Source: Alphaproteobacteria bacterium
GTDB lineage: Bacteria > Pseudomonadota > Alphaproteobacteria > Reyranellales > Reyranellaceae
Length of the DNA stretch: 36,343 nt
Assembly (NCBI GenBank): GCA_026126245.1
Contig: JAHCJT010000009.1
Coordinates: 1 to 36,343, forward strand
Reading direction: 5' to 3'
Position numbers and translations under genes: made by a program. Positions 1 through 7,559 of this stretch are shown here, one piece after another (position 1 is the first letter of the stretch; each line of letters begins with the position of its first letter). Under the pieces are notes generated by a model. It was not told where the DNA came from. It saw nothing but the letters and a program-made list of their open reading frames with translations, and made no database searches.

Positions 1-164
1 CCGCCCAGGGCATCGCGCAGGATACGCGCCTCCTCGAGCCGGCGCCGGCAATCGGGGCAATGTGGCAGCGCTTGCTCGACCGCGGCGGCGACATCGGCGG
101 ACAGCTCGCCGTCGACATAGGCGTCGATCAGCGAGGCGCAGGTCGGGCAGTCGATATCGGCCAT
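1..164 (-). CDS. Anti-sigma factor with zinc-finger motif, N-terminal part
   Basis: Only the first 54 codons are inside the window; the gene runs off the left edge. The visible protein has Cys6 and Cys9, the segment LIDAYVDGEL, then His35-Cys36-x2-Cys39. This resembles the zinc-binding anti-sigma (ZAS) domain that holds an ECF sigma factor inactive, though the His-to-Cys spacing is not the textbook Hx3Cx2C. The ATG lies 5 bases after the stop of the sigma gene, and its ribosome site (GAGGAG) overlaps the end of that gene, so the two are co-transcribed and probably translationally coupled. Inference: it binds the neighbouring sigma factor. A membrane segment cannot be judged because the C-terminus is missing. 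Confidence 0.8.
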   Translation of the reverse strand, partial: MADIDCPTCASLIDAYVDGELSADVAAAVEQALPHCPDCRRRLEEARILRDALG

Positions 165-169
165 CGTCG

Positions 170-718
170 TCACTCCTCGCACGTCCGCCGGCGGACCTCG
201 GCCGCCAGCGCCGCGCGCGCCCGCGCCAGTCGCGACATTACGGTGCCGATCGGCAGGTCGAGCATGGTCGCGATGCGCTTGTAGGAAAGCTCCTCGATCT
301 CGCGCAGCACCAGGATCTCGCGCGCCGCCACGGGCAGAGCCGCCAGCGCCGCGGCGATCGTGTGCCGTGCGTCAGCCGCCAGTAGTGCGCGCTCCGGCGT
401 CACGGGAATGGCGGCCAGCGCCTCGGTTCCGGCCAGCGCACCATCGATCTCGCCGTCCGCATCGTCGAGGGAGGCTGACGGTGCCTCGCGCGACCGCCGC
501 GCCGACAGAAATGTGTTGCGCACGATGCTCAGCAGCCAGGGCCGTGCATCCTCGCCGCGGAAACCGTCGAAGTAGCGCCATGCCCGCAGGAACGCCTCCT
601 GCGTGACATCCTGGGCCTCGCTGCTATCGCGCGTCAGGTGGCAGGCATAGCCATAAGCGGCGTCGAGGTGCGGCAACGCCTTCTCGGCGAAACGCCGGGC
701 GCGGGCAGCATCAGTCAT
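170..718 (-). CDS. ECF-type RNA polymerase sigma factor
   Basis: A protein of 182 residues in the size range of extracytoplasmic-function sigma factors. Region 2 runs from about residue 15 to 75 and includes TQEAFLRAWRYFDGFRG, the core-binding and -10 recognition part. Region 4 covers the last 60 residues, with LPVAAREILVLREIEELSY and the helix-turn-helix YKRIATMLDLPIGTVMSRL. An alternative ATG at 736 would add six residues; I prefer 718 because the candidate promoter ends so close to 736 that a start there would leave almost no leader. The anti-sigma gene follows directly. The divergent partners are a Tat phosphoesterase and a cupredoxin, and the same promoter motif stands before both units, so self-activation plus control of those two genes is likely. 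Confidence 0.9.
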   Translation of the reverse strand: MTDAARARRFAEKALPHLDAAYGYACHLTRDSSEAQDVTQEAFLRAWRYFDGFRGEDARPWLLSIVRNTFLSARRSREAPSASLDDADGEIDGALAGTEALAAIPVTPERALLAADARHTIAAALAALPVAAREILVLREIEELSYKRIATMLDLPIGTVMSRLARARAALAAEVRRRTCEE

Positions 719-742
719 CGGGGAGCCATCGAACATCGACTC

Positions 743-771
743 CAATACTGGCCCGCGACCGATCTTATTCC
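743..771 (-). promoter_or_regulatory. Candidate ECF promoter of the sigma/anti-sigma operon
   Basis: Read on the minus strand this is GGAATAA, 15 bases, then AGTATTG. The -35-like GGAATA and -10-like GTAT elements have the spacing of an ECF promoter and end a few bases before the ATG at 736 and 25 bases before the preferred start at 718. The same pattern occurs on the other strand 16 bases further right. Function is inferred from the match and from position. Confidence 0.55.
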
Positions 772-786
772 GCGCCAACCGCGGCC

Positions 787-815
787 GGAATATCCGGCGT
801 CCGGGCCCGGTATCG
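787..815 (+). promoter_or_regulatory. Candidate ECF promoter of the phosphoesterase/cupredoxin operon
   Basis: GGAATAT, 15 bases, then GGTATCG, 38 bases before the ATG of the phosphoesterase. It shares GGAATAW-N15-RGTATYG with the minus-strand motif at 743-771. Two copies, one facing each gene set, suggest that the ECF sigma factor transcribes both. Confidence 0.55.
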
Positions 816-852
816 CCCATATCGCCCCAGTTGCGGGGCGCCAGGAGGGCAG

Positions 853-1740
853 ATGACCGCAAGCCATGATCGCCGCGACTTCCTCAAACTGGCCGGCGTT
901 GCCGGCGTAGCGTTCGCGTCGGGACTGTTCGCCGGCCGCGACGGCGCGTCGGCGCAGGACGGCGACTTTCATTTCGTGCAGTTCTCCGACACGCACTGGG
1001 GCTACAGCGGGCCGGCCAACCCCGATGCTGCGCACACGCTGGAAAAGGCGATAGCGACGGTCAACGGACTTTCAGCGCAGCCTGACTTCGTCGTGTTTAC
1101 AGGTGACCTCACACACACCACGGACGACCCCAAGGAACGCCGCTCGCGGCTGGCGCGCTTCAAGGAGATCGTCGCGGCGTTGCGCGTCAAGGACGTGCGT
1201 TTCATGCCCGGCGAGCACGACGCGTCGCTCGACCGCGGCGAAGCCTACAGGGAATTCTTTGGCGCGACCCACTACACGTTCGATCACAAGGGTGTGCATT
1301 TCATCGCCCTGGACAACGTTTCCGATCCGGCGGCGAAGGTAGGTGACGAGCAACTCGCGTGGCTGGCCGCCGATCTGAGGCAGCGCAAGCCCGACGACCG
1401 CATCGTGGTGATGACGCACCGGCCGCTGTTCGATCTCTATCCGCAGTGGGACTGGGCAACGGCCGACGGCGCCAAGGTGATGGACTTGCTGATGCCATTC
1501 CGCAACGTCGAGGTGTTCTACGGCCACATCCACCAGTCGCATCACCACACGACCGGTCACATCGCGCACCACGCGGCGCGGTCACTGGTCTTTCCGTTGC
1601 CGGCGCCAGGCTCGCAGCCCAAGCGGACGCCGTTGGCATGGGACGCTGCCATTCCCTATCGTGGTCTGGGATCGCGCGACATCGGCGTCACTGCGCCATC
1701 TGACTACAGGCTGGTGGATCTGCCGGTCGCCAAGGCCTGA
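853..1740 (+). CDS. Tat-exported calcineurin-like metallophosphoesterase
   Basis: 295 residues. The N-terminus carries a twin-arginine signal (RRDFLK at 7-12, then a hydrophobic stretch to about residue 28 and an Ala-rich cleavage region), so the folded enzyme is exported to the periplasm. The two-metal phosphoesterase motifs appear in order: Asp46-x-His48 (SDTHW), Gly-Asp85 (FTGDLT), Gly-Glu-His-Asp at 120-123, His189 (THRP) and Gly-His-Ile-His at 224-227. The third motif is normally GNHD; here the metal-bridging Asn is Glu. A run of histidines (QSHHHTTGHIAHH) follows the last motif. The ribosome site AGGAGG is 5 bases before the ATG. The cupredoxin gene starts 2 bases after the stop. The substrate is not evident; a phosphomonoester or diester is typical of the family. 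Confidence 0.88.
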   Translation: MTASHDRRDFLKLAGVAGVAFASGLFAGRDGASAQDGDFHFVQFSDTHWGYSGPANPDAAHTLEKAIATVNGLSAQPDFVVFTGDLTHTTDDPKERRSRLARFKEIVAALRVKDVRFMPGEHDASLDRGEAYREFFGATHYTFDHKGVHFIALDNVSDPAAKVGDEQLAWLAADLRQRKPDDRIVVMTHRPLFDLYPQWDWATADGAKVMDLLMPFRNVEVFYGHIHQSHHHTTGHIAHHAARSLVFPLPAPGSQPKRTPLAWDAAIPYRGLGSRDIGVTAPSDYRLVDLPVAKA

Positions 1741-1742
1741 CG

Positions 1743-2108
1743 ATGACAAGCCGCAGAACCACGCTGCGATGGCTGATCGCGGCGCCGGCGGTCGCTGGCC
1801 TGGCGGCCGCCGGTTTCGCAGCGGAGCCGCCAGTGCGCGAAATCCGCATCACGGCCCGGCGCTTCGAGTACACGCCCGCGAGCATCACGGCGCGGCGGGG
1901 CGAGACCGTTGACCTGCTGCTGACCTCGGAAGACCGCATCCACGGCTTCAAGATGCCAGACTTCAACCTGCGCGCCGACATCTTGCCGGGCCAGATCACG
2001 ACCGTGCGACTGATGCTGGATCGGACCGGCTCGTTCGCGTTCTTTTGCGATGTCTTCTGCGGCGACGGACATGAGGAAATGGGCGGCACGATCCTGGTCG
2101 AGGCATGA
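1743..2108 (+). CDS. Exported CuA-like cupredoxin
   Basis: 121 residues with an N-terminal export signal (RR at 4-5, hydrophobic to about 26), then a beta-rich cupredoxin domain. The copper ligands match the binuclear CuA pattern of cytochrome oxidase subunit II and nitrous-oxide reductase: His67, then Cys102-x3-Cys106-x3-His110-x2-Met113. Unlike those proteins it has no oxidase helices and no catalytic domain, so it is probably a soluble periplasmic electron carrier or copper-handling protein. It begins 2 bases after the phosphoesterase stop, in one operon with it. The link to the ECF sigma factor suggests induction by envelope, copper or redox stress, which is inference. Confidence 0.85.
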   Translation: MTSRRTTLRWLIAAPAVAGLAAAGFAAEPPVREIRITARRFEYTPASITARRGETVDLLLTSEDRIHGFKMPDFNLRADILPGQITTVRLMLDRTGSFAFFCDVFCGDGHEEMGGTILVEA

Positions 2109-2292
2109 ACGGTCGGTTCGCCGGCCACCCCTGGACGGGCTGAAAAGGCCATGCACGACCCGCCGCAAGTGCCTTGCGCCCACCGCAGCAGGACATGTTA
2201 GCGCTTGCCGGCGCGGGCGGAATCGCGATCCTTGACGGACGCTTGGTTGGCGTCAGCGACCGCCCTGACCGCGGTTCCCGGGAGAATTGTTC

Positions 2293-3111
2293 ATGTCCAC
2301 CGTTTCCGAAAAGCGCGCCGCGTTCCGTCACCTGCACAAGGACGGCTGTTTCGTCATGCCGAACCCCTGGGACGTCGGCAGCACGCGCTTCCTGCAGGGC
2401 ATGGGCTTCAAGGCACTGGCCACGACCAGCGCCGGTTTTGCGTTCTCGCGCGGGTTCGGCGACGGCGGCGTGACGCGCGACGCCATGCTGGCGCATATCG
2501 CCGAGTTGTCGGCGACGGCCAACGTGCCGATGAACGCCGACTTCGAAAACGGCTACGCGCACGCGCCGGCGGCCGTGGCCGAGAGCGTCCGGCTGTGCGT
2601 CGGCACGGGCGTATCGGGCCTGTCGATCGAGGACTTCACCGGCGACCGGGCCAATCCGCTGTATGCGATCGACGACGCGGTGGCGCGCATGAAGGCCGCC
2701 CGCGCCGCCATCGACAAGGCCGGCGGCGAGGTCGTGCTGACCGGCCGCGCCGAGGGCCTGATCCGCAACCGGCCCGATTTCGACGACATCCTGCGCCGCC
2801 TGCAGGCCTTTGCGGCGGCGGGCGCTGACTGTCTCTATGCGCCCGGTCTGACGACGCGCGAGCAGATTGCCGCCGTGGTCAAGGCGGTGGCGCCCAAGCC
2901 GGTCAACGTGCTGATGGGCAGCCCGAGCGATCTGACGGTGCACGACCTGACGGCGCTGGGGGTGCGTCGCATCAGCGTCGGTGGGGCGCTGGCACGTGCC
3001 GCCTGGGGCGGCTTCATCCGCACCGCGCGGCAGATCGCCGAAGCCGGCAGCTTCAAGGGGTTCGCCGATGCCGCGCCGAGCGCCGAGATCGTCAAGGGCA
3101 TGGGCGGCTAG
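2293..3111 (+). CDS. Isocitrate lyase/PEP mutase family enzyme
   Basis: 272 residues, the size of the PEP mutase/2-methylisocitrate lyase group rather than full isocitrate lyase. Features of this TIM-barrel family are FVMPNPWDVGSTR near the start (substrate-side loop), the metal-binding acidic pair Asp83 and Glu85 in NADFENGY, and IEDFTGD near residue 115. The catalytic KKCGH loop of true isocitrate lyases is absent, so C-C or P-C bond chemistry on another 2-oxoacid-like substrate, or oxaloacetate decarboxylation, is more likely. The start is the ATG after GGAGAA; a TTG two codons upstream is less likely. It is a single gene, convergent with the next one, and its TAG stop sits in the loop of a small hairpin. 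Confidence 0.85.
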   Translation: MSTVSEKRAAFRHLHKDGCFVMPNPWDVGSTRFLQGMGFKALATTSAGFAFSRGFGDGGVTRDAMLAHIAELSATANVPMNADFENGYAHAPAAVAESVRLCVGTGVSGLSIEDFTGDRANPLYAIDDAVARMKAARAAIDKAGGEVVLTGRAEGLIRNRPDFDDILRRLQAFAAAGADCLYAPGLTTREQIAAVVKAVAPKPVNVLMGSPSDLTVHDLTALGVRRISVGGALARAAWGGFIRTARQIAEAGSFKGFADAAPSAEIVKGMGG

Positions 3112-3117
3112 GCCGCC
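3103..3117. terminator. Small hairpin around the stop codon (possible terminator)
   Basis: GGCGGC, TAG, GCCGCC: a perfect 6-bp stem whose three-base loop is the stop codon of the upstream gene. The convergent gene ends at 3127. There is no T-run, so intrinsic termination is uncertain. Confidence 0.3.
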
Positions 3118-3126
3118 GCGCGCTGC

Positions 3127-3471
3127 CTACAGCAGCTTGCGCAGGATGTGCCGGCGGTTGCTGGTGTGGGGCCTGACCTGGCTTGCCCAGCGGCCAGCTT
3201 CGACGGCATCCTGCCACGCCTTGCCCAGCAGGATGTCGGGGCTGTCCAGTTCGTAGATCGCGGTGTAGGCCGGCTCGCCGTCGCCGGTCAGCGGCTTCTT
3301 CTCGCCGCCGATCATCACCGCCGCAGGCTCCGTCTTGGCGCGCGTCACGCCATGCACGCCGGGCACCTTGCGGATGAAGCCGATGTGTTCATCGTAGACC
3401 TCGTTGAACAGGGCTTCTTTGTCGGGTGTCACGTCCATCGAGACGATGAACAGATATTTTCCCGTCGCCAT
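3127..3471 (-). CDS. Small dimeric-fold protein, paralogue B of a tandem pair
   Basis: 114 residues, start ATGGCGACGGG giving MATGKYLFIVSMDV. It looks like a ferredoxin-like alpha/beta barrel protein of the EthD/Dabb/DUF4286 kind: an opening beta-strand, VTPDKEALFNEVYDEHIGFI as helix, then a strand with YTAIYELDSPDIL. No catalytic residues can be assigned. It is 82 percent identical (93 of 114, counted by eye) to the next upstream gene and has the same length, so the pair is a recent tandem duplication. A NIPSNAP-family gene of similar fold lies just beyond, on the same strand. Likely roles in such families are isomerisation or degradation of small aromatic or polyketide-like compounds, but the substrate is unknown. 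Confidence 0.75.
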   Translation of the reverse strand: MATGKYLFIVSMDVTPDKEALFNEVYDEHIGFIRKVPGVHGVTRAKTEPAAVMIGGEKKPLTGDGEPAYTAIYELDSPDILLGKAWQDAVEAGRWASQVRPHTSNRRHILRKLL

Positions 3472-3616
3472 CGCCACCCTCCATGCTGTTGACCGACATC
3501 GCGCATCGTCATGACGGCCCGGCCACATGACGTGCCGGTGACGAGGGTGGCGCCCGCCGCGCCATCGCGCAACAGCAGCGCGACGGCGGCAGCGCGCACC
3601 GGTGCCGGACGCGGCG

Positions 3617-3961
3617 TCACAGCACCTTGCGCAGGATGTGCCGGCGGTTGTTGGTGTGAGGTCGCACCTCGCTCGCCCAGCGGCCGGCTTCGCCGGCCTC
3701 GTGCCACGCCTGGCTGGTCAGGATGTCAGGACTGTCCAGCTCATAGATCGCGACATAGGCCGGTTCGCCGGCGCCGGTCAGCGGCTTCATCTCGCCGCCG
3801 ATCATGACGGCGGCGGATTCGGTCTTGGCGCGCATCACGCTGCGCACGCCCGGCACCTTGCCTAGGAAACCGATGTGCTCCGCATAGACCTCGTTGAACA
3901 GCGCCTCCTTGTCGGGCGCCACGTCCATCGACACGATGAACAGGTACTTTCCGGCAGCCAT
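3617..3961 (-). CDS. Small dimeric-fold protein, paralogue A of a tandem pair
   Basis: 114 residues, beginning MAAGKYLFIVSMDV. It is collinear with the gene at 3127-3471 without gaps and differs at 21 positions. The differences cluster in LTSQAWHEAGEAG (residues about 80-92), which is LGKAWQDAVEAG-like in the partner, so this segment may set specificity. The 145-base spacer between the paralogues is not conserved and shows no gene. It lies 31 bases downstream of the NIPSNAP gene, which suggests one leftward operon of three small proteins. Function not recognised beyond fold similarity. Confidence 0.75.
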   Translation of the reverse strand: MAAGKYLFIVSMDVAPDKEALFNEVYAEHIGFLGKVPGVRSVMRAKTESAAVMIGGEMKPLTGAGEPAYVAIYELDSPDILTSQAWHEAGEAGRWASEVRPHTNNRRHILRKVL

Positions 3962-3992
3962 CGGTGGTCTCCCCGTCGATGCCCGATGGGGC

Positions 3993-4319
3993 CTATTTGA
4001 CCGACGAGAAACTGGTCGGCTGCAGCATCGCGTTGCTGACGTTGGCGACGATCTGGCCGTCCTTCTCGGTCTCGGCGCGTGCGGCCAGCCACTCGGGGTC
4101 GGTCGCGAAGCGGTTCCACTTCTGCTCGCGGTCGGCCAGCGAGTCCCAGGCCAGCAGGTAGTGCAGCTCCTGGTTCGACTCGCCGATCAGCGTCGTCCAG
4201 AAGCCGGCCTGTCGGATGCCGTGCTTCTCCCACAGTTTCAGCGTGATGGTGTCGAAGCGCTTGAGCAGGGCGGGCAGGCGGCCGGGCAGGCAGCGATAGA
4301 TGCGCAGTTCGTAGATCAT
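3993..4319 (-). CDS. NIPSNAP family protein
   Basis: 108 residues with the hallmark start MIYELRIYRCLPGRLPALL and the family segment YLLAWDSLADREQKWNRFATDPEW. NIPSNAP proteins are small ferredoxin-like alpha/beta barrels that dimerise; bacterial members often sit in catabolic operons, but few have a defined reaction. It is the first gene of the leftward group with the two 114-residue paralogues and is divergent from the aldo/keto reductase across a 204-base spacer that must hold both promoters. I see no clear operator there. Confidence 0.85.
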   Translation of the reverse strand: MIYELRIYRCLPGRLPALLKRFDTITLKLWEKHGIRQAGFWTTLIGESNQELHYLLAWDSLADREQKWNRFATDPEWLAARAETEKDGQIVANVSNAMLQPTSFSSVK

Positions 4320-4523
4320 GGCGTTTCCTCGTGGGCTGCAGGCGCGCGCCAGGTTGATGGCGCACCGGCCGGTGGGGCCTGGCGCGACTCTGTACCATAC
4401 TCATTGCCGGCCGGCGCGGCGTGGGCGCTGCACATCTGTCAGACCGCTTTTGCCGTTCTCGGGCGGCGGCCATGCCGGCATGCTTGATCATTCATCCAGG
4501 ACCGGTAGGCGGGGGATTCGCGC

Positions 4524-5501
4524 ATGGACTACACCACGCTCGGCAGGACGGGGTTGCGGGTCAGCGTCGCCGGCCTGGGCTGCGGCGGCAACAGCCGCAT
4601 CGGCCAGGGCAGCGGGCTGAGCGAGGCCGACTCGGTGGCGCTGGTGCGCGAAGCGATGGAATTGGGGGTCAATTTCATCGACACCGCCGAGGCCTACGGC
4701 ACCGAAGGCATTGTTGGCCGCGCTGTTGCGGCGGTGCCGCGCGACTCCGTGGTGGTTTCGACCAAGTGCCTGATCCGCAGCGGCGGCGGATTGCGCTCGG
4801 CGGCCGACGTCGTGCAGGCGCTCGACGGCTCGCTGCGCCGGCTGCAACTCGACCACGTCGACGTGTTTCACCTGCATGCCGTGGCGCCGGCCGCCTATGC
4901 GCAAGCGCTGAACGAACTGGCGCCGGCGCTGCTGCGCGAGAAGGAGAAGGGCAAGCTGCGCCACCTCGGCATCACCGAGACCGGCCCCAACGATCCGGGC
5001 CAGGACATGGCGCAGCGCGCCGTGCACGACGCGTGCTGGGAGGTGATCATGCTGGCCTACAGCATGATGAACCAGGGCGCGCGGCAGAAGATCTTTCCCC
5101 ACACCCGCCGCAACGGCATCGGCACGCTGCTGATGTTCGTGGTGCGCAACATCTTCAGCGTACCCGGCCTGCTGGCCCGCACGATGAAAGAGCTCGCGGC
5201 CGCCGGGAAAATACCGGCGTCGCTGGCCGACGACGGCGAGCCGCTGGGCTTCCTGGTGCACGAGAGTGGCGCCGCCAACATCACCGACGCAGCCTATCGC
5301 TTCGCGCGCCATGAGCCGGGCGTCGACGTCGTGCTGTTCGGTACCGGCAATCGCGCCCATCTGCGCAGCAACATCGAGTCGATCTGCAAACCGCCGCTGC
5401 CGGCGGCTGACGTGCAGAAACTCTACGAACTGTTCGGCGCACTGCAGGGCGTCGGCCTCGACCTGCCGGGACGCGTGCAGGCGGCAGCGGTGCGGGCGTG
5501 A
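4524..5501 (+). CDS. Aldo/keto reductase
   Basis: 325 residues of the NAD(P)H-dependent aldo/keto reductase TIM barrel. The catalytic tetrad is visible as Asp53 (FIDTAEAYG), Tyr58, Lys81 (VVSTK) and His118 (HLHAV). The N-terminal MDYTTLGRTGLRVSVAGLGCGG is typical of the group that includes L-glyceraldehyde and pyridoxal reductases. The ATG follows GGCGGGGGATTC. It is single, with 151 bases before the next gene, which has a different class of product. The substrate is probably a small aldehyde or sugar derivative; the sequence does not define it. Confidence 0.9.
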   Translation: MDYTTLGRTGLRVSVAGLGCGGNSRIGQGSGLSEADSVALVREAMELGVNFIDTAEAYGTEGIVGRAVAAVPRDSVVVSTKCLIRSGGGLRSAADVVQALDGSLRRLQLDHVDVFHLHAVAPAAYAQALNELAPALLREKEKGKLRHLGITETGPNDPGQDMAQRAVHDACWEVIMLAYSMMNQGARQKIFPHTRRNGIGTLLMFVVRNIFSVPGLLARTMKELAAAGKIPASLADDGEPLGFLVHESGAANITDAAYRFARHEPGVDVVLFGTGNRAHLRSNIESICKPPLPAADVQKLYELFGALQGVGLDLPGRVQAAAVRA

Positions 5502-5514
5502 ATAGCGCTGCGCT

Positions 5515-5530
5515 CGGCGCCGAGGCGCCG
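5515..5530. terminator. Perfect GC-rich hairpin after the aldo/keto reductase
   Basis: CGGCGCC, GA, GGCGCCG, 14 bases after the stop codon. The 7-bp stem is perfect but the 2-base loop is tight and no T-run follows. It may act as a Rho-independent-like or pause structure; weak call. Confidence 0.3.
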
Positions 5531-5652
5531 GGAAGACGGAGGGGCTCGTAGCGAACAGAGCCGCTCGGCGCGGACGGGGGCCGCCTCGGATTCTCTCGTT
5601 GCCGCCAGAAAGATCGATCGTATCGAACCCACCACGAAATCGCGAGGGAACC

Positions 5653-6702
5653 ATGACGACCACTACGCCATCGCCGTTTCACGGCTACCTGCCGGTACGA
5701 CAGGACTGGCTCGACCGCCGGCAGGAGGAGATCCTGGAGCCCGGCTTGCCGATCGTCGATCCGCACCATCACCTGTGGGATCGGCCGGGCTGGCCGTACC
5801 TATTGCCCGAGCTTTTAGCCGACACCGGCGGCGGCCATAACATCGTGGCGACCGTATTCGTGCAATGCCGCGCCATGTACCGCGCCGACGCGCCGGTCGA
5901 GCTGAAGCCGCTCGGCGAGACTGAGTTTGTCAATGGCGTGGCGGCGATGAGCGCCAGCGGGGGCTATGGTGCCACCCGCGCCTGCGCCGGTATCGTCGGG
6001 CATGTCGATCTGGCGCTGGGCGCCCGGGCGCAGGACATCCTTGAGGCGCACACGCGCATCGCCGGCGATCGCTTCAAGGGCATCCGGCATACGTCGGCGT
6101 GGGACGCCGATTCGTCGGTCCTGAATCCCAACTACCACGTGCCGCAGGGCCTGATGCCGAGCGCCGCCTTTCGCGAAGGCTTCGCGCGTCTGGGCAAGCT
6201 CGGCCTGTCCTACGATTCCTGGCTCTACCATCCGCAAATCGGCGAGCTGGAAGCGCTGGCGCGGGCTTTCCCCGAGACGCCGATCGTGCTCGACCATGTC
6301 GGCGGCCCGCTGCATATCGGCGCCTATGCCGGCAAGCAGAAAGAGGTGTTTGCCCGCTGGCAGCCGGCCATGCGCGCCCTGGCGGCGTGTCCCAACGTGC
6401 ACATCAAGCTCGGCGGCCTGGGGATGCGGATTGGTGGCTTCGGCTTCGAGGACCAGGCCGAGCCGCCGTCGTCGGACCAGCTGGTGGCGGCGTGGAAGCC
6501 GTACATCGAGACCTGCATTGAGGCGTTCGGTGCTCGGCGCTGCATGTTCGAGAGCAATTTCCCGGTCGACAAGGGTTCTTACGGCTATGCCGTGTTCTGG
6601 AACGCCTGCAAGAAACTGGCGAAAGGCGCCAGCGCCACGGAGAAGACGGATCTGTTCAGCGGCACGGCGGCACGCTTCTACCGGCTTGAGTTGCCGACCT
6701 AG
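5653..6702 (+). CDS. Amidohydrolase family (COG3618-type) metal-dependent hydrolase
   Basis: 349 residues of the amidohydrolase-2 TIM-barrel family, which hydrolyses lactones, or hydrolyses or decarboxylates carboxylic acids, with one divalent metal. The metal motif Asp36-Pro-His38-His-His40-Leu-Trp is near the start, HTSAWD and IVLDHVGGP are the central strands, and FESNFPVDKGSYG near the C-terminus carries the last catalytic acid. The ATG at 5653 follows GAGGGAA; an in-frame upstream start at 5599 has no ribosome site. An SDR follows after 42 bases on the same strand and may be co-transcribed. Such hydrolase-SDR pairs often open a lactone and oxidise the alcohol, which is an inference here. 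Confidence 0.85.
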   Translation: MTTTTPSPFHGYLPVRQDWLDRRQEEILEPGLPIVDPHHHLWDRPGWPYLLPELLADTGGGHNIVATVFVQCRAMYRADAPVELKPLGETEFVNGVAAMSASGGYGATRACAGIVGHVDLALGARAQDILEAHTRIAGDRFKGIRHTSAWDADSSVLNPNYHVPQGLMPSAAFREGFARLGKLGLSYDSWLYHPQIGELEALARAFPETPIVLDHVGGPLHIGAYAGKQKEVFARWQPAMRALAACPNVHIKLGGLGMRIGGFGFEDQAEPPSSDQLVAAWKPYIETCIEAFGARRCMFESNFPVDKGSYGYAVFWNACKKLAKGASATEKTDLFSGTAARFYRLELPT

Positions 6703-6744
6703 CGGAGCGCTCGAACGCCCGCACGAATTTCAGGGAGAAACGCT

Positions 6745-7548
6745 ATGCGCTTTGACGGCAAGGTGGCGCTGGTGTCGGGCGCCGGATCGGGGATCGGACG
6801 GGCGACGGCGCTGGGCTTCGCGGCGCGCGGTGCGCGGGTGGCGGTGTCCGATATTATTGCCGCCAAGGCCGACGCCGTGGTGTCGGAGATCAAGCAGGCG
6901 GGCGGCACCGCCGTCGCGATCATCGCCGACGCCGGCGATCCGGCGGGCATCGACGCGATGATCGGCAATACGGTGAAGGCCTTCGGTGGCCTCGACATCC
7001 TGCACAACAACGCGTTCGGGCAGCCGGCGCTGCCGGCCGGCCAGAGCCGGCTCGCCTTCGTCGGCGACATCGACGAGAAGGTGTGGACGCACACCATCGA
7101 CTTGGGGCTGACGGGCGTGTTTCGCGCCACCAAGCGGGCGATCCCCGAGCTGCTCAAGCGCGGTGGCGGCGCCATCGTCAACACCGCCTCGATCTCCGGA
7201 CTGTTCGCCGACTACGCCATCGGCGCCTACAACGTCGCCAAGGCCGGGGTGATCAACCTGACGCGGGTGGCGGCCATCGAGTACGCCAGCAAGGGCATTC
7301 GCGTGAACTGCGTCTGCCCCGGCGCCATCGACACGCCGCTGCTGCGGCCGTCGATGTCGTTGCCGGGCTTCGCCGAAGGAACGCTGGGCGCCATCCCCAT
7401 GGGCCGGCTGGGACAGCCGGAGGAGATGGCTAACGTTGTGCTGTTCCTAGCGTCGGACCTCGCGTCCTACGTCACCGGCGCAGCCGTCGTGGCCGATGGC
7501 GGATTGACGGCGCAGACGGGGCTGCCGAACCGCATATCGGCCATCTGA
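6745..7548 (+). CDS. Short-chain dehydrogenase/reductase (SDR)
   Basis: 267 residues, classical SDR. The NAD(P) motif is GAGSGIGRA (12-20), the structural motif HNNAFG replaces NNAG at about 87-92, and the active site has Ser149, Tyr162 and Lys166 in the usual Sx12Yx3K spacing. The C-terminal ITGAAVVADGG-like strand is present. The ATG follows GGAGAAACGCT. It is probably in an operon with the amidohydrolase before it. The reaction is oxidation or reduction of an alcohol/ketone pair; the substrate cannot be read from the sequence. Confidence 0.9.
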   Translation: MRFDGKVALVSGAGSGIGRATALGFAARGARVAVSDIIAAKADAVVSEIKQAGGTAVAIIADAGDPAGIDAMIGNTVKAFGGLDILHNNAFGQPALPAGQSRLAFVGDIDEKVWTHTIDLGLTGVFRATKRAIPELLKRGGGAIVNTASISGLFADYAIGAYNVAKAGVINLTRVAAIEYASKGIRVNCVCPGAIDTPLLRPSMSLPGFAEGTLGAIPMGRLGQPEEMANVVLFLASDLASYVTGAAVVADGGLTAQTGLPNRISAI

Positions 7549-7559
7549 GGCGGCGCTGC

